Below, piece after piece: positions 28,250-36,217 of a stretch of 64,000 nt of DNA (its first letter is position 1; every line of letters begins with the position of its first letter). The notes under the pieces are model-generated. The model was not told where the DNA came from. It searched no databases and saw only the letters and a program-made list of their open reading frames with translations. The stretch spans positions 5,766,001 to 5,830,000 of the forward strand of contig NZ_AP022616.1 in the NCBI RefSeq assembly GCF_010731115.1, in the 5' to 3' direction. This DNA is from Mycolicibacterium phocaicum (GTDB lineage Bacteria > Actinomycetota > Actinomycetes > Mycobacteriales > Mycobacteriaceae). The position numbers and the translations under genes are program-made.

Positions 28250-29671
28250 CTAGTTGGCCGACAGCGCCCGCGACGGTCGCCAGGCCACAAATCCGACGAC
28301 GAGCCCGAGGAACGGGATCGCGGCCAGAACCGTGCTGAGCGTCGCGCTGCCACCGGTGACCAGGGTGAAGTTCGACAGCACCAGCCACAGGCTGCCCAGC
28401 AGACCGAGCACCGCCAACGCCGGAGCGATGCGCGTCGTCCACAAATGGTCTGTCCTCAGCTCTCGGTTACGCAGGAAGAACACCAGCACTGCCACCGAAG
28501 TGGTCAGCATCAGTAGGACCATGCCGACCGTTGCGACGCCGGCCATCGAGCCGAACACCCCGACCAGCGGATCGATGCCGAGGATCGCCAGTAGGGCGAC
28601 AATGATTGCGGCGGTGGCGGTTTGCACCAGCGAAGAGAACGACGGTGATTCGTGGTCGTCGTGCACGGTGGCCAGTCGTGCGGGCAGCAGGCCCTTGCCG
28701 GCCAACACGAACTGATAGCGCGCGATCACGTTGTGGAAGGACAGCACGCAGGCGAAAAGGCTGCTCAGCAGGAGCACGTTGACGATGTCGCGGCCCACGA
28801 TGCCCAACATGTCGCCAGTGGTGTCCAGCAGCATATTGCCTTCGCCAGCAAGGGTTTTCTGCGCCACGGTGGCGACCTGATCCGGCCCGACGGCCACCAC
28901 GAACGCCCACACCGTGATGGCGTAGAAGGCGCCGATGATGATCACCGCGGCGTAGGTGGCCCGCGGGATGGTCTGCTCGGGATCGCGGGCTTCATCGCGG
29001 AACACGGCGGTGGCCTCGAATCCGATGAACCCGGTGAGGGCGAACAGAATGGCGATGCCGAGGGTGCCCTGAGTGAAGGTGGCGGGTGCGAAGGACGTGA
29101 AAGTGACACCGGCCGGGCCGGGTTTGGCGACCATCACCGTGTCCAACACGACCACGATGCCGATCTCAAGGGCCAACGCCACGCCGAGGACCTTGGCGCT
29201 CAGCTCGATGTGCCGGTAGCCGAGCACGGCGACGATCACCAGCACGACGAATGAGTAGACGGGCCAAGCGATTACCGGCCCGTGATAGTGGGCGACGGTG
29301 TCAGAGATCGCCCATCCGATGTAGCCGTAGATGCCGACCTGGATGGCGGTATAGGCGATCAGCGCGACGACCGCGATGCCCTTGCCCATGCGCTCGCCCA
29401 GGCCGACGGTCACGTAGGAGAAGAACGCCCCGGCCTCGGGGACGTGTGGCGTCATGGTCACGAAGCCGACGCTGAAGACCAGTAGCACCAGGGCGGCGAT
29501 CGCGAATCCCACGGGGGCGCCGGCGCCGTTGCCCAGGCCCATTGCCAACGGCATATTGCCGCCGATCACGGTCAGCGGGGCGGCAGCCGCGACCACCATG
29601 AAGACGATGCCGACGGGGCCCAGGCGCCCGGAAAGCCGCCGTTTCTCCGTCTCGGCCGGTGCAGTGGTCAT
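28250..29671 (-). CDS. APC-family amino-acid permease
   Basis: 473 residues from ATG 29671, with GAGGAG 8 nt upstream; this start overlaps the peptidase stop as ATGA. Twelve TM helices, the APC unwound-helix motif AAAAPLTVIGGN near 30 and the TM6 motif FALTGFIGFEATAVFRDEARDPEQTIPRA. It likely imports an amino acid or small peptide-derived amine released by the coupled peptidase. Confidence 0.9.
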   Translation of the reverse strand: MTTAPAETEKRRLSGRLGPVGIVFMVVAAAAPLTVIGGNMPLAMGLGNGAGAPVGFAIAALVLLVFSVGFVTMTPHVPEAGAFFSYVTVGLGERMGKGIAVVALIAYTAIQVGIYGYIGWAISDTVAHYHGPVIAWPVYSFVVLVIVAVLGYRHIELSAKVLGVALALEIGIVVVLDTVMVAKPGPAGVTFTSFAPATFTQGTLGIAILFALTGFIGFEATAVFRDEARDPEQTIPRATYAAVIIIGAFYAITVWAFVVAVGPDQVATVAQKTLAGEGNMLLDTTGDMLGIVGRDIVNVLLLSSLFACVLSFHNVIARYQFVLAGKGLLPARLATVHDDHESPSFSSLVQTATAAIIVALLAILGIDPLVGVFGSMAGVATVGMVLLMLTTSVAVLVFFLRNRELRTDHLWTTRIAPALAVLGLLGSLWLVLSNFTLVTGGSATLSTVLAAIPFLGLVVGFVAWRPSRALSAN

Positions 29672-30774
29672 GAAATCTCCTCGAGTGCAGAGGTATTGGG
29701 GTCCAAGGCGTGGCGCAGCAGATCGTGGTCGATGGCGTGGGCGGTGAAACCGTTGTGTCCGGTCATCGTGGTGGCGGCGACCATCGCGTTGACGATCGCC
29801 TCCTCGGTGGCCTCGATGGTGAGGTCGAACAGCCGGGTCATCAGCTGCGGTGCGACCATCCGCAGGGCCACCTCTGGGTGTGCAGTGGAGGCGTCCTCGT
29901 CCCACGCGTACGGCGGGATTCCACGGTTGCCTGTCGAGAACGCGAGCATCAGGTCACCGCTGTACTGCTCGCCGGTGCCGCCGAGGCGACCCACCGCCAG
30001 CGCCGAGCGTTGCGCCAATCGGGTGCACTGATGGGGGAGTAGCGGGGCGTCGGTGGCGATGATGACGATGATCGAGCCCGATCCCGGGGCGTACTGCTTG
30101 GGCAGGTCGGGCAGCGGCACTTGGCTGGCTCCGATGAGTTCGCCGACCGGCACGCCGTTGATCCGGAGGCGTTCCCGCCGGCCGTGGTTGGCCTGGACGA
30201 GGACCCCGACGGTGTACTGCCCGGCGGCTGTCTCGGTGCTGCGCGACGCCGTACCGATGCCACCTTTGAAGCCGTGGCAGATCATCCCGGTGCCGCCGCC
30301 CACGTTGCCCTCAGTGGGCGGTGCGGTGGACGCCGCCTCGAGCGCTTGGCGGGCGTGCTCGGGACGGACGTGAAAGCCGTTGATGTCGTTGAGGAGGCCA
30401 TCGTAGGTTTCGCCGACGACCGGCAGTGACCAGTAGAGGCCTGCGCCACGGGCGCGGACCTGGGCGGCCACCAGTTCGTCGCGCACGACGCCGACGCTGT
30501 GGGTGTTGGTCAGCCCGATCGCGCTCGTGAGCTCGCCGGATTCGCGGATCCACTCCAGGCCGGTGAGTTCACCGCTGCCGTTGAGGCGGTGCGAACCGGC
30601 GAACAGCGGCTCGGTCCAGATGTCGTCATGCGGAACGACGACGGTGACGCCGGTGTTGACGCCGCCGTGCTTCAGGGTTGTGTGCCCGACCCGCACGCCT
30701 TTGACGTCGGTGATGGCGTTGGCCGGGCCGGTGGGATGTTCCCCGATGACCACGCCGAGATCTCTGGCACGCAT
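29668..30774 (-). CDS. P1-family (DmpA-like) self-processing aminopeptidase
   Basis: 368 residues. Family hallmarks: ITDVKGVRVGHTTL, GLTNTHSVGVVRDE, GGGTGMICHGFKGGIGTASR and the autocleavage site Gly233-Ser234 in PGSGSIIVIIATDAP, where the new N-terminal Ser becomes the nucleophile. DmpA/BapA enzymes remove N-terminal D- or beta-amino acids from peptides. Overlaps and precedes the permease; divergent from a TetR gene with a palindrome between. Confidence 0.92.
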   Translation of the reverse strand: MRARDLGVVIGEHPTGPANAITDVKGVRVGHTTLKHGGVNTGVTVVVPHDDIWTEPLFAGSHRLNGSGELTGLEWIRESGELTSAIGLTNTHSVGVVRDELVAAQVRARGAGLYWSLPVVGETYDGLLNDINGFHVRPEHARQALEAASTAPPTEGNVGGGTGMICHGFKGGIGTASRSTETAAGQYTVGVLVQANHGRRERLRINGVPVGELIGASQVPLPDLPKQYAPGSGSIIVIIATDAPLLPHQCTRLAQRSALAVGRLGGTGEQYSGDLMLAFSTGNRGIPPYAWDEDASTAHPEVALRMVAPQLMTRLFDLTIEATEEAIVNAMVAATTMTGHNGFTAHAIDHDLLRHALDPNTSALEEIS

Positions 30775-30790
30775 TGCTTCTCCCGAGTTT

Positions 30791-30807
30791 TTTTCCTAAT
30801 TGGAAAA
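30791..30807. promoter_or_regulatory. Palindromic operator candidate between peptidase operon and TetR gene
   Basis: TTTTCCTAATTGGAAAA is a 17-bp palindrome (only one pair either side of the centre is unmatched), strikingly AT-rich for this genome. It sits 17 nt upstream of the peptidase start and 54 nt upstream of the TetR start, where one bound repressor would cover both promoters. Confidence 0.62.
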
Positions 30808-30860
30808 GAACTATGCGCCCGCGTTCCACGTCTCGCAATAGAACGGGCAAGATTGGTGCC

Positions 30861-31472
30861 ATGGCCCGGCCCAACAAGCAGGAGGAGCGGCGTCGCGAGA
30901 TCATGGACGCCGCGATCGCACTGATCGAGCGACACGACCTGGCCACCCTCAAACTGGCCGATGTCGCCGAGGAGCTGGGGCTCACCACCAACGCGGTGCG
31001 GTACTACTTCAAAGACATGACGCAGTTGCTCTCCGAGCTGGCGCTGCGCTCCGACGTGCGGTTCTACGACGCGCGGCTTGAGTTGCAGCGGTCATCGGCC
31101 GACGTCCGCGAGCAGCTGGTGATGACGATGGCTGCCGGCCTGCCCACTGGGCCCGAGGACGCCGAGTGGCGTGCGATCTGGCGGGCCGTGCTGTCGGCCG
31201 GCTTCGAGCTTGACCGGCGCAGCGACGTGCAGGGCATTTATCACCGGCAGGTCGGCCTTTACGCCGATCTACTGTCGGGCGGCCAGGAGAGCGGGGTGTT
31301 CCGGTTGCTGCACCCGGCGCGTGATATCGCCATGACCTTGATGTCGATGGAGGACTACTTCGGCTACCGGATCGCCGCACGCGATCCGGATCTGAGCCGG
31401 ACGACGGCGCTGCGGCTGATGCGCCAGTATGCGGAGCTTGTGGTCGGAGTGCCGCTTCCCGAAATCGACTGA
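30861..31472 (+). CDS. TetR-family transcriptional regulator
   Basis: 203 residues from ATG 30861 (MARPNKQEERRREIMDAAIAL). HTH LATLKLADVAEELGLTTNAVRYYFKDMTQLLSELA. Divergent to the peptidase-permease operon and likely its repressor, binding the palindrome at 30791-30807. The ligand may be an amino acid or peptide; inference. Confidence 0.9.
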   Translation: MARPNKQEERRREIMDAAIALIERHDLATLKLADVAEELGLTTNAVRYYFKDMTQLLSELALRSDVRFYDARLELQRSSADVREQLVMTMAAGLPTGPEDAEWRAIWRAVLSAGFELDRRSDVQGIYHRQVGLYADLLSGGQESGVFRLLHPARDIAMTLMSMEDYFGYRIAARDPDLSRTTALRLMRQYAELVVGVPLPEID

Positions 31473-31584
31473 GCTGCAGGCCGATTACTGGTCGGCGAAC
31501 TGCTCATTCGGCTGGATCCTTTGTTGCCACCACGGGTTCAGAACATCGCCATCCGGGCCCAAATGCCCGGCTGTTGCTGAGACG

Positions 31585-32121
31585 TCATGCCCTGTTCCTT
31601 TCAGGGTGGCGTCGGAGTTCGCGTCGACTGCAAATGTTGCCGCCGTTCGTGATTGGGCTCTTTTGGTCGGTGTCGTGGTACCGGGAGTCCACCGCTGTCG
31701 AGTCGGGACTCGTGGTGCGTGGTGCCGAGTCGAGGAGCTGGTCGCGCACGGCGGGCGCCACCGCTATGAGCGCGGTGGTGAGTTCGCGGACGCTCTGGTC
31801 GTGAACGAGGCTCAGCCAGTCGAGGTCTGCGTCGACGGCGCGGGCGTAGCCGCTGTCGGTGTCGAAGTACTCGACTCGAACACCGAAGAATTCGGCCAAC
31901 ATCTCCACAGTCCGAGCGGACGGCCCGCTGCGAACCCCGCTGCGTAGTTGCGACAGGTAGGGCGCGGACAGCCGGTATCCGCGGCCGGCCAGCGCCTCCG
32001 TCACCTCGACATTGCGATAGGGGCCGCGCCCGGGCGGGTAGACAACTGCGAATAATCGATTCAACCGTTCGGTGAACGCGTCGACATCGACCGACATTCC
32101 GCGGTGCTTCCTGGCAGCCAT
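31585..32121 (-). CDS. EspR-like XRE-family regulator
   Basis: 178 residues from ATG 32121, with GGGAGAG 5 nt upstream. Residues 14-75 follow M. tuberculosis EspR (FTERLNRLFAVVYPPGRGPYRN, YRLSAPYLSQLRSGVRSGPS, VEMLAEFFGV), including the extended YLSQLRSG recognition helix, then the EspR-like C-terminal helices (DLDWLSLVHDQSVRELTTAL). It has an unstructured tail of about 40 residues that EspR lacks. EspR is a nucleoid-associated regulator of ESX and cell-wall genes. This paralogue lies divergent to an unknown five-gene cluster and is its probable regulator. Confidence 0.87.
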   Translation of the reverse strand: MAARKHRGMSVDVDAFTERLNRLFAVVYPPGRGPYRNVEVTEALAGRGYRLSAPYLSQLRSGVRSGPSARTVEMLAEFFGVRVEYFDTDSGYARAVDADLDWLSLVHDQSVRELTTALIAVAPAVRDQLLDSAPRTTSPDSTAVDSRYHDTDQKSPITNGGNICSRRELRRHPERNRA

Positions 32122-32492
32122 GAACTCTCCCGGATTTGATTGTGGTGCAGGGACTTACGATCCATCGCCCGCTCGGCGGGAGGGGCTGGTTGGGTGGCGT
32201 GCAAGCGCCTGGTGATGACCGCCCGGGGGTGCGGCATCGGGGTTGACTGCTGGTTCGGTGGAGCCGCAGACGGTACTCCACGGACTGCGGCGCCGCCGCA
32301 ACGCGGCCCGAGCCGAGCACGTCGTCGGATCCGCTACGGCACCATACGCGGCACCAGAACGCCATGACGCTGGCACACCTGTTGTCGCGGAAGGTGTTTC
32401 ATCGATGATCTGCGGTCCGAGTCAACGCCGGGATCGCGATCTGTCTACGAAGTGTGGCTGCCACATGTGGTGGTTGGAAGAAGGGTTTGGTT
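32122..32492. other. Divergent intergenic region of the EspR-like / A-B-B'-A' locus
   Basis: 371 bp between the EspR-like gene and the first unknown gene. A plus-strand frame covers part of it but has no ribosome site and a composition of shadow type, so no gene is called. No perfect palindrome was seen. It must hold both divergent promoters and any EspR-like binding sites. Confidence 0.5.
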
Positions 32493-33056
32493 GTGCGAAC
32501 CGCAACTAACTGGCTACTGTGCGAAACCGCGCTCGCATCCGATGGCGGCGTCGTCGTCATCGAAGATGCTGGAACGGCAAATGTTTCAGACACATACGTG
32601 CACGCCGAAATCGCGCCCGCCCCAGAGGCCGTACACAGGGCGTTGTGGGTGCACACCATGAATGTCCACGAATGCGACGTCGTCGGCCGACGCGTATACG
32701 TACGCGTACTCTCCGGTTCGGACGCCGGCGGCCTCGGTGTCCTCGCCTTCGATGGGCACCTGAACATTGCCAGCGGAATCGTGGCGACCGGCGAACTCCG
32801 AAACCCAGACCGCCAGCTACTTGTTGGGCCGCCGGGAGTGATACGCGTCAGCGTGTTCGTCGCCCACGACATCGACGCTGTCTATTTCGATGACTCCGGC
32901 GTCAGCTACCCCGCATCAGGGCCCAGTGAGATCACCCTGTTGCTGCACGGTGTGTCCTGGCACACCCGCGCCGTCAACAGCACGCGGTGGAGCCGCATCT
33001 CGTGGCGGCGTGGCCGCAGAGGTGTCCCGCCAGGCCTGCCGCCCGTTGTGACCTAG
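32493..33056 (+). CDS. Unknown protein A of the EspR-like locus
   Basis: 187 residues from GTG 32493, chosen because GAAGAAGGG lies 7 nt upstream and because the start then matches that of the paralogue at 34624 (RTATNWLLC against RTAANKLLC). No domain recognised. The pattern is beta-rich (VVVIEDAG, RRVYVRVLSGSDAGGLGVLAFDGHLNIASG, RQLLVGPPGVIRVSVFVAHD, SEITLLLHGVSW), without signal peptide or TM helix. It differs from its paralogue by a basic C-terminal tail (RWSRISWRRGRRG). Confidence 0.82.
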   Translation: MRTATNWLLCETALASDGGVVVIEDAGTANVSDTYVHAEIAPAPEAVHRALWVHTMNVHECDVVGRRVYVRVLSGSDAGGLGVLAFDGHLNIASGIVATGELRNPDRQLLVGPPGVIRVSVFVAHDIDAVYFDDSGVSYPASGPSEITLLLHGVSWHTRAVNSTRWSRISWRRGRRGVPPGLPPVVT

Positions 33057-33229
33057 ATCACCGTTCGGTTTTGCTGCTGATTCCCGACTACACCTTGCAC
33101 AGGCTCGTCATCGGCGACGGGTGTGCGGAGGTCGGTCTGCTGGACGGGGGATGTGGTCATGGGTGATTTCTCACCGACGAAGGTGAAGCAAGCGCCGCGG
33201 GCGTCGGCGCCTTCCGGGAGCTGACGTCG

Positions 33230-33808
33230 ATGACTGAACTATCACGCAACCGCCCTTTTGGGCCGGACACCCATCAGGATTGGGCCCCGTACTCCGACCT
33301 GGTGCAAGCGGCGGAGGCGTACCTGCGCGATCCGGCGATCGCGCTGGAAGCGTTGTACCGGGTGATGGATCCCTCCGCGATCAAGGCGTTCGTCATGGAA
33401 CGCACGCTCGAAGAGAAGGATTCGCGTGAATCGTTGTACCAAGAGGTTGCGGTGACCGACGGCCGGACATTGCTGCTGTGGATGGGCGACGATGAACTCA
33501 CCGACGACGACGATCCCGAGCCTGGCGAACCCTTGCTGACATCGACGCTGCGCTCGATTCCGTTGTCCGCGTTGACTGACCGCAATCTCAAGGTCGGGTA
33601 CCGCATCGATCACCGTGGCGGACGGTCGCTGCACAGTGTGGAACTGCGGCTGGTGACCACGACGACCGACTACGCCCTCGCCAAGACCCCGTCGAGGACC
33701 GAGTCTTTCAGCGAGGAGCTGCTGTTCACGAAGTCTGTGACCGACGGCGGACGAGCGCAGATGGAACGGCTGATTCAGTTCGGAAGGGTGCTAGCCGCAC
33801 ATGGCTGA
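33230..33808 (+). CDS. Unknown protein B of the EspR-like locus
   Basis: 192 residues from ATG 33230. Helical N-terminal half (YSDLVQAAEAYLRDPAIALEALYRVMD), then beta strands EVAVTDGRTLLLWMGDDE, TSTLRSIPLSALTD and VELRLVTTTTD, and a final helix QMERLIQFGRVLA. It is a paralogue of the next gene and overlaps it by 8 bp. The strand order and the TSTxxSIPLS pattern faintly recall DUF5998-type actinobacterial proteins, a weak resemblance only. A 21-codon frame (33159-33224) just upstream could be a leader. Confidence 0.82.
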   Translation: MTELSRNRPFGPDTHQDWAPYSDLVQAAEAYLRDPAIALEALYRVMDPSAIKAFVMERTLEEKDSRESLYQEVAVTDGRTLLLWMGDDELTDDDDPEPGEPLLTSTLRSIPLSALTDRNLKVGYRIDHRGGRSLHSVELRLVTTTTDYALAKTPSRTESFSEELLFTKSVTDGGRAQMERLIQFGRVLAAHG

Positions 33809-34316
33809 TTGGGCATCGCACAGACATCTTCAGCAGGCGGTAATGCTCGGCGTCCGTAATCCCGAAGCGGCGCTGAACAACTTGCGCGCCTTCATCAACT
33901 TCGACACTGCCTACTCATTCGTGCTCACGCAGCGCCCCGCATGGCAAGAAGTCGCGGTCACCGACGGTCGACGATTGATCCTGTGGCACGGCTCTGACAC
34001 TGAATGCGCCGGCCACGATGATCGGTTGCCGCACCCGATGTTCCAGTCCTCGGTGCGGACGGTGCTGTTGTCGCGGCTCAGTGATCAGGCCGTGCACACC
34101 GACTACGACGTCATGCCTGACGGCTCTCACGAGCTGGTGTCGGTACGCCTGCGGCTGTACACGCCGATAGTCAACAGCACGACCCGAACCACTCCCGAGG
34201 ACAGTCAGCACTACGTCGAGTGCTACCTCTTCGACAAGAACGCAGACGACGGTCAGGAAGAAATGGAACGACTTCTCGAATTTGCGGCCGCACTGTCGAT
34301 TTCGACCAGTGCGTGA
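33801..34316 (+). CDS. Unknown protein B' of the EspR-like locus
   Basis: 171 residues from ATG 33801, overlapping gene B by 8 bp. Same order of conserved blocks as B: EVAVTDGRRLILWHGSD, QSSVRTVLLSRLSDQ, ELVSVRLRLYTP, CYLFDKNADDGQEEMERLLEFAAALS. The N-terminal region is shorter than in B. The tight overlap and pairing suggest that B and B' form a heteromeric complex. No known family. Confidence 0.82.
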   Translation: MADWASHRHLQQAVMLGVRNPEAALNNLRAFINFDTAYSFVLTQRPAWQEVAVTDGRRLILWHGSDTECAGHDDRLPHPMFQSSVRTVLLSRLSDQAVHTDYDVMPDGSHELVSVRLRLYTPIVNSTTRTTPEDSQHYVECYLFDKNADDGQEEMERLLEFAAALSISTSA

Positions 34317-34380
34317 CGGGCCGCCAGGCGTGACAGGGCCTGACGCCGCCGATATCACCCGAAGAGCCTAGGAGGTCAAT

Positions 34381-34542
34381 GTGTTTCGGGACGTGCCGAG
34401 GATTCTGCAGTGTCTCGCATCGATACCGATGGTGTTGTGGACCGTGATCACCACAGCCGCTCGCAAACCGGGAGAAGCGGCCGACCGGAGAAGTCCGCAC
34501 GATTCTGGGCAGTACTTCGCGGACGATCCATGGGTGGATTGA
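34381..34542 (+). CDS. Small single-TM protein (53 aa)
   Basis: GTG 34381 follows a perfect AGGAGG with 5-6 nt spacing and opens a 54-codon frame ending in TGA 34542. The protein starts MFRDVPRILQC, has one hydrophobic helix (about 9-27, ILQCLASIPMVLWTVITTA) and an acidic C-terminal tail (GQYFADDPWVD). It fills the 307-bp gap between B' and A'. No family is recognised; the strong ribosome site and location make it a likely real gene that length cut-offs would miss. Confidence 0.6.
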   Translation: MFRDVPRILQCLASIPMVLWTVITTAARKPGEAADRRSPHDSGQYFADDPWVD

Positions 34543-34623
34543 GCAGCATCGGTCACCGCTCGGCATGAGGCGCGGTCGTGCGGGGGTCGAGAGAGAGTGA
34601 ATGCGGCTGTGAAAAGAGGAGAC

Positions 34624-35148
34624 GTGGCGGCACGAACGGCGGCGAACAAGCTGCTGTGCGACATCATGATCGCACCCGACCGCGGCGTCGTAGTCGTTGA
34701 AGATGCTGGGGTACAGGGGATTACGGGCACCTATATACAGGCCGATATCGACCCCGAACCCGCGCCGGTGCAGCAGGCACTGTGGGTACGAACCATGAGT
34801 GCCGGCGAGTGCGACGTCGTCGGCCGGTTGATCCGGGTCCGCGTGTTCTCTGGCTGGGACACCGGAGGGCTTGGTGTCCGCGCATTTGATGGCCGGCTCA
34901 ATATCGCCAGCGGGCTGTTGGCCATCGGTGACCGCCGTAATCCCGAGCGTCAACTGCTGGTAGGTCCATCTGGTGTGATCGGTGTCAGCGTGTTCGTGGG
35001 CCACGACGTCGACACCACCTGTTTCGACGAATCCGGTATCGGTTACCCACCATCGGGTCCCAGCGAGGTCACCGTGCTGCTGCACGGAGATTCGTGGCAC
35101 ACATACACGTTGCGCAACACGGTCGATCGGTGGCGGATCCGGTGCTAG
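34624..35148 (+). CDS. Unknown protein A' of the EspR-like locus
   Basis: 174 residues from GTG 34624, with AGAGGAG 3-5 nt upstream; an earlier in-frame GTG at 34597 is weaker. It aligns with protein A without gaps over about 165 residues, with long identical stretches (GECDVVGR against HECDVVGR, GGLGVRAFDGRLNIASG, RQLLVGPSGVIGVSVFVGHD). Function unknown. The high identity indicates a fairly recent duplication. Confidence 0.83.
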   Translation: MAARTAANKLLCDIMIAPDRGVVVVEDAGVQGITGTYIQADIDPEPAPVQQALWVRTMSAGECDVVGRLIRVRVFSGWDTGGLGVRAFDGRLNIASGLLAIGDRRNPERQLLVGPSGVIGVSVFVGHDVDTTCFDESGIGYPPSGPSEVTVLLHGDSWHTYTLRNTVDRWRIRC

Positions 35149-35243
35149 CAGTTCTGTGGCAGCTGAGACCGACGTGACGTAGGGCTGCGGTTGGGCTGAG
35201 CGAGATCGACCCCAGAGCTCAGGGCAGTGTGCTATTGAAAGTC

Positions 35244-35732
35244 ATGCTGCCGAAAATCTCTCTCGCCCCGGCCTTGGCGTTGTTGGTGGCCGTGCCGCAA
35301 GCGCACGCCGATCGCCCGGAACCGGTGCCGCTGTACGGCAGCTACGACACGTTTCTCGATCATTCGCGTCAGACGTTCAATGGGCGCCCGGATACATCGG
35401 ACCCGTCGACCCAGGCGGCCCTGTTCCGGACCGTGTGCGACGCCGGCGGTTGTGTTGCGCACTGGCTGAGAGTGACTGAGCTCAAAGAGAATCCGAATGC
35501 GCCGGCGCTGTTCGACTATCGGTGGACGGGTGACCGCTGGGAATCATCGGGAGACTACCCGTTCCATTGCGGCCCGAATGGCGTTGCGGTGACGGCATTC
35601 CGGTCCGATTTCCTGAAGCCCAATGGTGACGGCAGTTTCACCGGGGAGCGGACGTTCACCGTGGCAGCGCCGGGCTGCCCCGGTGACGGGGCCGGAACCT
35701 ACTGGTTGCTATTCACCCTGACGCCGACCTAG
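35244..35732 (+). CDS. Secreted hypothetical protein
   Basis: 162 residues from ATG 35244 (GTG 35229 is an alternative). Signal peptide MLPKISLAPALALLVAVPQAHA, then a mature domain with four cysteines (TVCDAGGCVAHW, FHCGPNG, APGCPGD) that could form two disulfides, and conserved aromatic blocks (LFDYRWTGDRWESSGDYPF). This resembles the small secreted proteins common in mycobacteria; function unknown. It ends 20 bp inside the convergent membrane gene. Confidence 0.8.
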   Translation: MLPKISLAPALALLVAVPQAHADRPEPVPLYGSYDTFLDHSRQTFNGRPDTSDPSTQAALFRTVCDAGGCVAHWLRVTELKENPNAPALFDYRWTGDRWESSGDYPFHCGPNGVAVTAFRSDFLKPNGDGSFTGERTFTVAAPGCPGDGAGTYWLLFTLTPT

Positions 35733-36150
35733 TCGGCTGGATTGGCCGTTCGGGCTCGGACGTGTTGCTGCGCTGCCGTCGACCGGCGATCAATGCGGCG
35801 ACGCCGGCAATGGTGAGGATCGACAGTGCCGTGATGTCGAAGGCAGGCCGGCCGCCAAGATCCCGGTCGATCACGTGTGACACGACGTGGAGCGCTTCGA
35901 ACGCGATGAAGCCGCCGAGCGCTACCTCTACGGGCGACCGCCGAGCCGCGGCCAGCAACATCGCCACTCCGACGCCGATCTGCAGGACGCCCGCGTCATG
36001 CAGGAAGTGGCGGTTGTAGGGCTCGAACGGTGCGAGAACCTCGAAGAACGACATCGGTGCGACGAACGCCCAGATACCCAGGGCCAGCGTGATCAAGCCG
36101 AGGATCGCGCAGGTGACCAATACGATCCGCAACGGTGTCTGCGTCGTCAT
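35713..36150 (-). CDS. Four-TM membrane protein under MocR-type operator
   Basis: 145 residues with four TM helices (about 8-30, 53-69, 75-93, 104-122), loosely DoxX/DUF4345-like. MSFFEVLAPFEPYNRHFLHDAGVLQIGVGV is the best conserved block. Upstream lies the 49-bp operator-like block shared with two other promoters at this locus, starting 18 nt before the ATG. Function unknown. Confidence 0.8.
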   Translation of the reverse strand: MTTQTPLRIVLVTCAILGLITLALGIWAFVAPMSFFEVLAPFEPYNRHFLHDAGVLQIGVGVAMLLAAARRSPVEVALGGFIAFEALHVVSHVIDRDLGGRPAFDITALSILTIAGVAALIAGRRQRSNTSEPERPIQPTRSASG

Positions 36151-36168
36151 TCCTCGAGACTAAGCGCG

Positions 36169-36217
36169 CAATGGCCCAGTGTCAGGCGCCATTGCGTGAC
36201 CAGAATCGGGTACCACT
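36169..36217 (-). promoter_or_regulatory. MocR-type operator, copy 1
   Basis: Read on the minus strand, AGTGGTACCCG at 36217-36207 is followed after 15 nt by TGGCGCCTGACA and then GGCCATTG. The block aligns without gaps to those at 37594-37642 and 41767-41815. It lies upstream of the 4-TM gene and touches the MocR stop codon. Confidence 0.72.

Noticed and set aside
32243..32509. 88-codon plus-strand frame upstream of protein A
   Set aside because: No ribosome site, low-complexity Arg/Ala content, and it overlaps the start of gene A in another frame.
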